Below are positions 5,736 to 10,065 of a stretch of DNA of 10,065 nucleotides, piece after piece. Position 1 is the stretch's first letter, and each line of letters starts with the position of its first letter. Origin of the DNA: Mesotoga sp. (GTDB taxonomy: Bacteria > Thermotogota > Thermotogae > Petrotogales > Kosmotogaceae); assembly GCA_011620045.1 (NCBI GenBank), contig WOZY01000053.1, forward strand, positions 1 through 10,065, written 5' to 3'. A program made the translations under genes and the position numbers. The notes under the pieces were generated by a model. That model did not search any database, had not been told where the DNA came from, and was given only the letters and a program-made list of their open reading frames with translations.

Positions 5736-6998
5736 TCACCCCCTACTCTTTCTTTCGTCTACATTAGAGACTATTCCGTTCAGCTTTTCAATTCGCTCCC
5801 AAGATGGCGGATGCGAGTAATAAAGGGCAGCGTACAAAGGATGCGGGCTGAGGTTCGACAGATTCGACACGGAGAGGTTTTTCAGGGCTCCGATCATCGG
5901 TTGCGGATTACCTGTAATCTGCGCCGCATACCTGTCGGCCTCGAATTCCCACTTCCTGCTTATGTACGAGTCTATCCAGTCAAGGACCGTGAAGATTGAA
6001 GACAAAAAGATCCCCGCATAAAGCAGAATTGTGTATTTCTCTGAGATTCCGAAGATACCGGTAACGGTGTCGCTTTCGACGATCAGCCACAGAAGGAATA
6101 TGGCGAAAACCGTAACCGCGTTCGATAAGAGCATCCCCTTGAGTATGTGTTTACGCTTGAAGTGACCGGCCTCATGGGCGAAGATCGCCTCTATCTCTTC
6201 AGAAGAATGCTTCTCGAGGAGGCTGTCGTACAGGACTATCCTCTTTGCCCTTCCAATGCCCGTGAAGAAGGCATTCGTGTGGCCGGTTTTTCTCGATGCA
6301 TCCATAACGAGGATCGATTTGACGGCGAAACCAGATTTCTCGGCAATCGCTCTAATCCTTTTCATAAGGTCCTCATCTTCGAGTGGCTTCAGCTTGTAGA
6401 AGAGAGGAAGAATGATTGTAGGGAAGATCAGCTGGGTGAGCAACTCAAATGCAATTACTCCGACGAGCAAGTAGACCCACCAGTACGTGAACGAGTCGAT
6501 AGCGAGAAGCGCAAGATACATGAGCGGAATTCCGATTACCGCAACTAGAAGCAGCCCTTTCAATTTATCTACAATAAACGTTTTTGGTGTCGTCCGATTG
6601 AAGCCATATCTGTTTTCCAAAACGAATGTCGAGTAAATCGAAAAGGGGAGAGAGATTGCGAAGGAAATTGCGGCGATCAAGGTGAAAAAGATGAGGCCGC
6701 GCATCGCAAAACCCTCCGCCAATTTCGTCGAAAGAGATTCGATTGCCCTGAATACCCAGAAGATCCCAATACTCAGTGCTATAAGATTCACGACAGAAGA
6801 GACCATAACAATAATTCCCTTGGCTCTCGTATATTCCACAGACTTTTCGATGAGATCATCGTTGAAGACGTCTCGCAAGTTATCTGGAAGTGAGACCTTA
6901 GAAAGCTTCGCATTTCTATAGTTGAGGGACAGCAAAAAGAGCTCGAAGAAAGCGATTACATAGACAACGAAAAGAAAGATTGTCTCAAAGCTAGTCAT
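5736..6998 (-). CDS. M48 family membrane metalloprotease (Ste24/CAAX protease 1 type)
   Basis: A 420-residue integral membrane zinc protease. The zinc-binding motif HEAGH lies at about 275-279 and the third ligand in EFEADRYA at about 351. Both Ste24 landmarks YGFNRTTPKTFIVDKLKG (about 131-148) and TNAFFTGIGRAKRIVLYDS are present, as is the C-terminal YSHPPSWERI. At least six hydrophobic segments are visible, at about 5-26, 62-84, 102-126, 146-167, 172-200, 290-308 and 322-341, matching the multi-helix chamber of Ste24 enzymes. In bacteria these are thought to act in membrane protein quality control rather than on prenylated proteins. The ATG at 6998 overlaps the upstream gene's end by 8 bases (an in-frame TTG lies just before it), so translation is probably coupled. 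No strong separate ribosome site is seen. Confidence 0.9.
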   Translation of the reverse strand: MTSFETIFLFVVYVIAFFELFLLSLNYRNAKLSKVSLPDNLRDVFNDDLIEKSVEYTRAKGIIVMVSSVVNLIALSIGIFWVFRAIESLSTKLAEGFAMRGLIFFTLIAAISFAISLPFSIYSTFVLENRYGFNRTTPKTFIVDKLKGLLLVAVIGIPLMYLALLAIDSFTYWWVYLLVGVIAFELLTQLIFPTIILPLFYKLKPLEDEDLMKRIRAIAEKSGFAVKSILVMDASRKTGHTNAFFTGIGRAKRIVLYDSLLEKHSSEEIEAIFAHEAGHFKRKHILKGMLLSNAVTVFAIFLLWLIVESDTVTGIFGISEKYTILLYAGIFLSSIFTVLDWIDSYISRKWEFEADRYAAQITGNPQPMIGALKNLSVSNLSNLSPHPLYAALYYSHPPSWERIEKLNGIVSNVDERKSRG

Positions 6999-7437
6999 CA
7001 ACTTCTCTCTCTCTCAGATACTCTTCGGCCTCTTCCTTATCCAGTTTCCGAATCTGCCCTTCAGCTACCGGCCTGAATTCCTCTGTTTCGTGAAGCGCTT
7101 CTCCCAGAGGGCATCTCTTCTCCGGGTTCTCCATCAGGTAGTTCATCAGCCCGTCTTTGTCCTTGAAAATCTTGTAGAAGACCTTCGCTCCATCTGTGAG
7201 TTCGTAGATGCCGCAAGGTCCATTGAATAGCGCTTCGGCTGCCCGGAGGTAAAGCATTGCGTCATTGAAAGAACTGAAGGAGGATCGGGGACCGTGTCTT
7301 TCCCGTTCATCGTCCTCCATGCAAATCACCCTGCCACACGTGGAGCAGATATATTGAACATGGTTCGTCAGGCAATCTTCGGGGTTCTTTAGCGGCGTCG
7401 CCCTGTTATCACTAGAGTAGCATTCGGGACATTTCAA
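6991..7437 (-). CDS. Zinc-ribbon protein of unknown function
   Basis: A 148-residue cytoplasmic protein. The N-terminus carries paired cysteines, MKCPEC (Cys3, Cys6) and CSTCGRVIC (Cys31, Cys34, Cys39), plus Cys22, so a zinc-ribbon fold is likely. The remainder contains an ALFNGPCGIYELTDGAKVFY segment followed by a charged C-terminal tail. Similar small proteins occur, from memory, in Clostridia and related anaerobes without known function. I chose the TTG at 7437 because GGAGGTGA (7450-7443) lies five bases before it; a TTG at 7452 would put that ribosome site inside the gene. It is the first gene of the operon with the M48 protease and the PLP enzyme, overlapping the protease gene by 8 bases, which suggests it works with or regulates the protease. 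Confidence 0.72.
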   Translation of the reverse strand: MKCPECYSSDNRATPLKNPEDCLTNHVQYICSTCGRVICMEDDERERHGPRSSFSSFNDAMLYLRAAEALFNGPCGIYELTDGAKVFYKIFKDKDGLMNYLMENPEKRCPLGEALHETEEFRPVAEGQIRKLDKEEAEEYLREREVDD

Positions 7438-7458
7438 CTCACTCACCTCCAATATACT

Positions 7459-7488
7459 ATTTTACGACATTGTGGCGATCTCTGTAAC
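7459..7488 (-). promoter_or_regulatory. Candidate promoter of the zinc-ribbon/M48/PLP operon
   Basis: On the minus strand GTTACA (7483-7488) and TAAAAT (7459-7464) are 18 bases apart, and the -10 box ends eight bases before the ribosome site GGAGGTGA at 7443-7450. The -10 box matches five of six consensus bases and the -35 box four of six. Confidence 0.45.
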
Positions 7489-7522
7489 CCTCTGTTCCGG
7501 TGAATCTGTAATGAAATTTCCA

Positions 7523-7550
7523 TTGACTCATCCATCAGTCAGATTTTAGA
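7523..7550 (+). promoter_or_regulatory. Candidate promoter with dyad for the YbdG-type channel gene
   Basis: TTGACT (7523-7528) is a good -35 box. The -10 box 16 bases on (TTTAGA, 7545-7550) is poor, so the promoter is tentative. The -35 overlaps a small dyad, TGACT (7524-7528) and AGTCA (7537-7541) with 8 bases between, which could be a regulator site or chance. Confidence 0.3.
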
Positions 7551-7612
7551 AACCATAGTACAAGTAGCCCTTATTCGATAGTGATGTTATTATTGTCTCT
7601 GGAGGCGATCAA

Positions 7613-8944
7613 GTGGTAAATCTCTTTGCTGAATGGTTTTCGGCACTTGGGCTTAATGAGACTTTCGACATAGTGTTTGCCAACATTGTTGTCGCGATAA
7701 TAATGCTTGCTGTGGCCTTTCTCTCGAAATTCCTCTTTGAGAAACTCCTGATCAAGCCCATAGAAATCATAGTTAGAAAGTCCGCGTTCAAGTGGGACGA
7801 TTATCTAATCAAGCACAAAGTTCTCTATAAGATAGCACTGATGATACCTGCAATAGTCATCGCTCTCTTCGCCCAGGCATTCCCTGCGATAGAGAGCTTG
7901 ATCTACAAGCTGGTTACAACATACCTGATATTCATTGCGGCTGTCGTTATTGACGCCTTCCTCGACGTCTTCACAAGCGCCTACCAGTCTCTCGAAACCT
8001 CCAGAGATAAGCCGATAAAGAGCTATATGACCGTAGTCAAGATCATGATTTACATAGTGGCCGGAGTCATTGTGGTATCCGTACTGACCGGAATCTCTCC
8101 ATGGGGTATTCTGAGTGGGATCGGAGCAATGACGGCCGTTCTTCTGGTAGTGTTCAGAGATTCGCTGCTGGGACTGGTCGCCAGCATCCAGATTTCAAAG
8201 AACAATCTTGTCAGCATAGGCGACTGGATAGAGGTTCCGAAATTTCAGGCCGACGGAGACGTTATAGACATAACACTTACCACGATCAGGATCCAGAACT
8301 GGGACAAAACGATCACCACAATTCCCTCCTACGCCTTAATCTCGGAATCCTTCAAGAACTGGAAGGGGATGTTTCAGGCCGGGGGAAGGCGGATCAAGAG
8401 ATCGGTATTTATAGACAACTCATCGATTCGCTTTCTGGATGACGAATTGTTCGACCGACTCTACAGAATCGAGATTCTGAGGCCTTATCTCGAAAGCAGG
8501 AAGAAAGAGATCGATGAATTCAACAAGAAGAACGAGATAGATGTGAGCGAACCGGTCAACGGCAGAAGAATGACGAATATCGGGACCTTTAGAGCATATG
8601 TGACCGCATATCTACGAAACCATCCCGGAACCAACAAAGACATGATAATCATGGTCAGACAGCTTCAACCTGCAGGCACCGGCCTTCCACTTGAGATTTA
8701 CTGCTTCAGCAAGGATACTTCCTGGGTAAACTATGAATCATTACAGTCTGACATCTTCGATCACATCTTTGCCTCCATGCCTCACTTCGGGCTCAGGCTC
8801 TTCCAGAACCCGTCAGGGAGAGATGTAAGAGCACTCGGCGATCTCTTTGTGAGCGGCAAGATTTCCGTTCCGCGTCCTGCAAGCGGTGGCAACTCTGCCA
8901 CAATCAACAATTACGAGGATGGACCGCTTGATCATCAACAGTAG
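7613..8944 (+). CDS. ybdG: MscS-family mechanosensitive channel, YbdG type
   Basis: A 443-residue inner-membrane channel protein. About five hydrophobic helices (about 20-44, 72-92, 98-120, 140-161 and 165-195) precede the MscS beta domain, the topology of E. coli YbdG. The pore helix includes GIGAMTAVLLVVFRDSLLGL. The region from GDWIEVPKFQADGDVIDITL through NWDKTITTIPSYAL to ISESFKNWKGM, and the following GGRRIKRSVFIDNSS, closely recalls YbdG. Such channels release solutes on hypo-osmotic shock; YbdG itself is a low-abundance miniconductance channel also linked to osmotic adaptation. A polar 30-residue tail rich in Pro, Ser and Asn ends the protein. The GTG start follows GGAGG at 7601-7605. 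It runs convergently into the betaine transporter genes with only 17 bases between stops. Confidence 0.9.
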   Translation: MVNLFAEWFSALGLNETFDIVFANIVVAIIMLAVAFLSKFLFEKLLIKPIEIIVRKSAFKWDDYLIKHKVLYKIALMIPAIVIALFAQAFPAIESLIYKLVTTYLIFIAAVVIDAFLDVFTSAYQSLETSRDKPIKSYMTVVKIMIYIVAGVIVVSVLTGISPWGILSGIGAMTAVLLVVFRDSLLGLVASIQISKNNLVSIGDWIEVPKFQADGDVIDITLTTIRIQNWDKTITTIPSYALISESFKNWKGMFQAGGRRIKRSVFIDNSSIRFLDDELFDRLYRIEILRPYLESRKKEIDEFNKKNEIDVSEPVNGRRMTNIGTFRAYVTAYLRNHPGTNKDMIIMVRQLQPAGTGLPLEIYCFSKDTSWVNYESLQSDIFDHIFASMPHFGLRLFQNPSGRDVRALGDLFVSGKISVPRPASGGNSATINNYEDGPLDHQQ

Positions 8945-8961
8945 CTAGACTGGTAATCTTC

Positions 8962-9705
8962 TTACTCCGAGGAAATGCTCTTCTCAATATTCCCGAGCAG
9001 CGCATCGACCGAAAAGGCAAGAAGGGCGGCTGGAATGGCTCCTTCCAGTATGAAGGCGGCATTGTCCGACACAAGCCCCGCGGTTATGGGCGATCCAAGT
9101 CCGCCGGCTCCGATTGTGGCTCCGACGGTCGCCGTCCCGATATTGATAACAACAGATATCCGTATTCCCGACATAATAACTTTTAGCGCGAGAGGAAGCT
9201 CGATCTTGAAGAGCACCTGCCAGGAAGACATACCCATACCGTAAGCCGCTTCGCGAACTTCGGAGGGGATATTCTCGATGCCGATTATCGTATTCCTTAA
9301 GATAGGTAGAAGTCCATATAGGAGCAGAGCCGCAACCGTGGGCTTGAACCCGAATCCAAGAAGAGGAACTGCAAGGGCGAGCACCGCAACGGGAGGAAAG
9401 GTCTGTCCGAGAGAGCTAAGATTGGAAACGAGAGGCAGATACTGCCTTCCCAGCGGCCTCGTAACGAGAACGCCGATCGAAATACCTATTATAGTTGCGA
9501 GTCCGCTTGACACAATCACCATCCACAGGTGTTCTCCGACGAGTTCCAGCAGGGTGCCCCTGGGGTGAAGAACCTCCCTCTCTTCCGGAAAGAGCCATCT
9601 TAGAAAGCTCTCCCAGAGAGCCATGTTGGATATGAGCAGAATGAACGCCAGAAGAAATATCCCAAGGACTATCCAGGATATGACTCTACTCTTCTTCTTT
9701 GTCAC
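8962..9705 (-). CDS. yehW: Betaine/choline ABC transporter permease, YehW/OsmW type
   Basis: A 247-residue permease with about six hydrophobic segments after a short basic N-terminus (MTKKKSR). The cytoplasmic EAA loop that contacts the ATPase is at about 152-172 (EAAYGMGMSSWQVLFKIELP). QTFPPVAVLALAVPLLGFG (101-119), LLLYGLLPIL and INIGTATVGATIGAGGLGSP (187-206) match, from memory, E. coli YehW, so I place it in the YehZYXW (OsmU) branch of osmoprotectant importers rather than in the shorter OpuCB. These systems import glycine betaine or related solutes with a substrate-binding protein. The GTG start overlaps the ATPase gene's end by 20 bases, which points to coupled translation. YehW is the last gene in E. 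coli yehZYXW, and this copy also ends its operon. No terminator is visible before the convergent channel gene. Confidence 0.88.
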   Translation of the reverse strand: MTKKKSRVISWIVLGIFLLAFILLISNMALWESFLRWLFPEEREVLHPRGTLLELVGEHLWMVIVSSGLATIIGISIGVLVTRPLGRQYLPLVSNLSSLGQTFPPVAVLALAVPLLGFGFKPTVAALLLYGLLPILRNTIIGIENIPSEVREAAYGMGMSSWQVLFKIELPLALKVIMSGIRISVVINIGTATVGATIGAGGLGSPITAGLVSDNAAFILEGAIPAALLAFSVDALLGNIEKSISSE

Positions 9706-10065
9706 TTTTGGTCAACTCCTGAATTCTGGATAAACTTATCTGGCCAAGAAAACGGCCAGATCTCTCAACGACCGGCAGAGCCATAGTTCCGCTTTCAAGC
9801 ATTCTTGAGAGCGCTTCCTTTACTGAGCTGTCGGGGCTCAAAATCTCTTCCTCCAGCATCTCAGTCAGAGCTTCTCTGAGAGGAAGCTCCCTGGAATGAG
9901 AAACATCTACCCATCCGATGAGTTTCTTCTTCTCGTCCAGTGCCCAGACGAATTCCTCTTTTGTGACACCCAGCTGCTCCCAGCCGCCGTTCACGTCTAT
10001 CGTTTCGCTTTTCTCTATATACTCAAGAACGGGAATTCTCGAGAGCCTCTTCATAGCCCTGTCGG
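9686..10065 (-). CDS. yehX: Betaine ABC transporter ATPase, C-terminal part with CBS domains (partial)
   Basis: The gene is cut by the right edge. The visible 125 codons are its C-terminus, starting in DRAMKRLSRIPV, the linker that follows the ATPase domain in OpuCA/YehX proteins. Two CBS-like repeats follow: the first weak, with FVWALDEKKKLIGWVDVSHS, the second clearer, with MLESGTMALPVVERSGRFLG and LSRIQELTKSDKEEE. In OpuA-type transporters the CBS module senses ionic strength or cyclic dinucleotides; whether it does so here is unknown. The ATPase core (Walker A, signature, Walker B) lies outside the window. The end of the gene overlaps the permease start by 20 bases. An internal ATG at 10054 is not the real start. 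Confidence 0.85.
   Translation of the reverse strand, partial: DRAMKRLSRIPVLEYIEKSETIDVNGGWEQLGVTKEEFVWALDEKKKLIGWVDVSHSRELPLREALTEMLEEEILSPDSSVKEALSRMLESGTMALPVVERSGRFLGQISLSRIQELTKSDKEEE

Noticed and set aside
5526..5999. 157-codon plus-strand frame across the junction of the PLP enzyme and protease genes
   Set aside because: It is antisense to two well-supported genes and has a composition typical of shadow frames.
9278..9568. Plus-strand frame antisense to the betaine permease
   Set aside because: The minus-strand permease has clear family motifs through this stretch; the plus frame is its shadow.

Overview
The window looks like a chromosomal segment of a mesophilic or moderately thermophilic anaerobe of the Thermotogota, most like Mesotoga/Kosmotogaceae. 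This is inferred from gene content (a dinitrogenase-cofactor-like protein beside PadR, a D-cysteine desulfhydrase-type PLP enzyme, an Eis-like acetyltransferase), strong GGAGG-type ribosome sites with frequent GTG/TTG starts, AGA/AGG arginine codons and moderate GC. It was not confirmed by any search. I see no phage, transposase, CRISPR array or plasmid genes.

Layout. 1-328 holds no gene. 329-550 (-) encodes a small two-helix membrane protein. 551-970 is AT-rich spacer. 971-2729 (+) carries an Eis-like N-acetyltransferase followed by a GrpB/UPF0157 gene whose 5' end looks damaged. 2730-3062 is gene-poor. 3063-3206 (-) is a complete tRNA-Pro(GGG) unit with promoter, gene including CCA, and terminator. 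3260-3723 (-) encodes a small exported protein split by what looks like a one-base deletion in a C/G run. 3950-4770 (+) is a two-gene operon, a NifX/NifB-like cofactor-domain protein and a PadR regulator, with an extended -10 promoter and a hairpin terminator.

That hairpin is shared with the convergent operon on the minus strand (7488 down to 4748). This operon encodes a zinc-ribbon protein of unknown function, an M48/Ste24-type membrane metalloprotease and a D-cysteine desulfhydrase/ACC-deaminase-family enzyme, with an 8-nt overlap at the first junction and a 4-nt gap at the second. From 7613 (+) a YbdG-type MscS-family channel is encoded. It runs convergently, with a 17-nt gap, into the end of a YehX/YehW (OsmV/OsmW)-type betaine ABC transporter operon (8962-10065, -). 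The ATPase gene of that operon is cut by the window edge.

How the genes fit together. The right end is a plausible osmotic-stress locus: compatible-solute uptake beside a tension-gated channel for release. The NifX-like/PadR pair suggests a small regulated module whose signal is unknown. The rest is mostly ordinary housekeeping or accessory content. The most checkable oddities are two apparently lesioned genes (the GrpB start and the split exported protein) and the terminator that contains the stop codons of both convergent operons. I found no clearly new multi-gene system.
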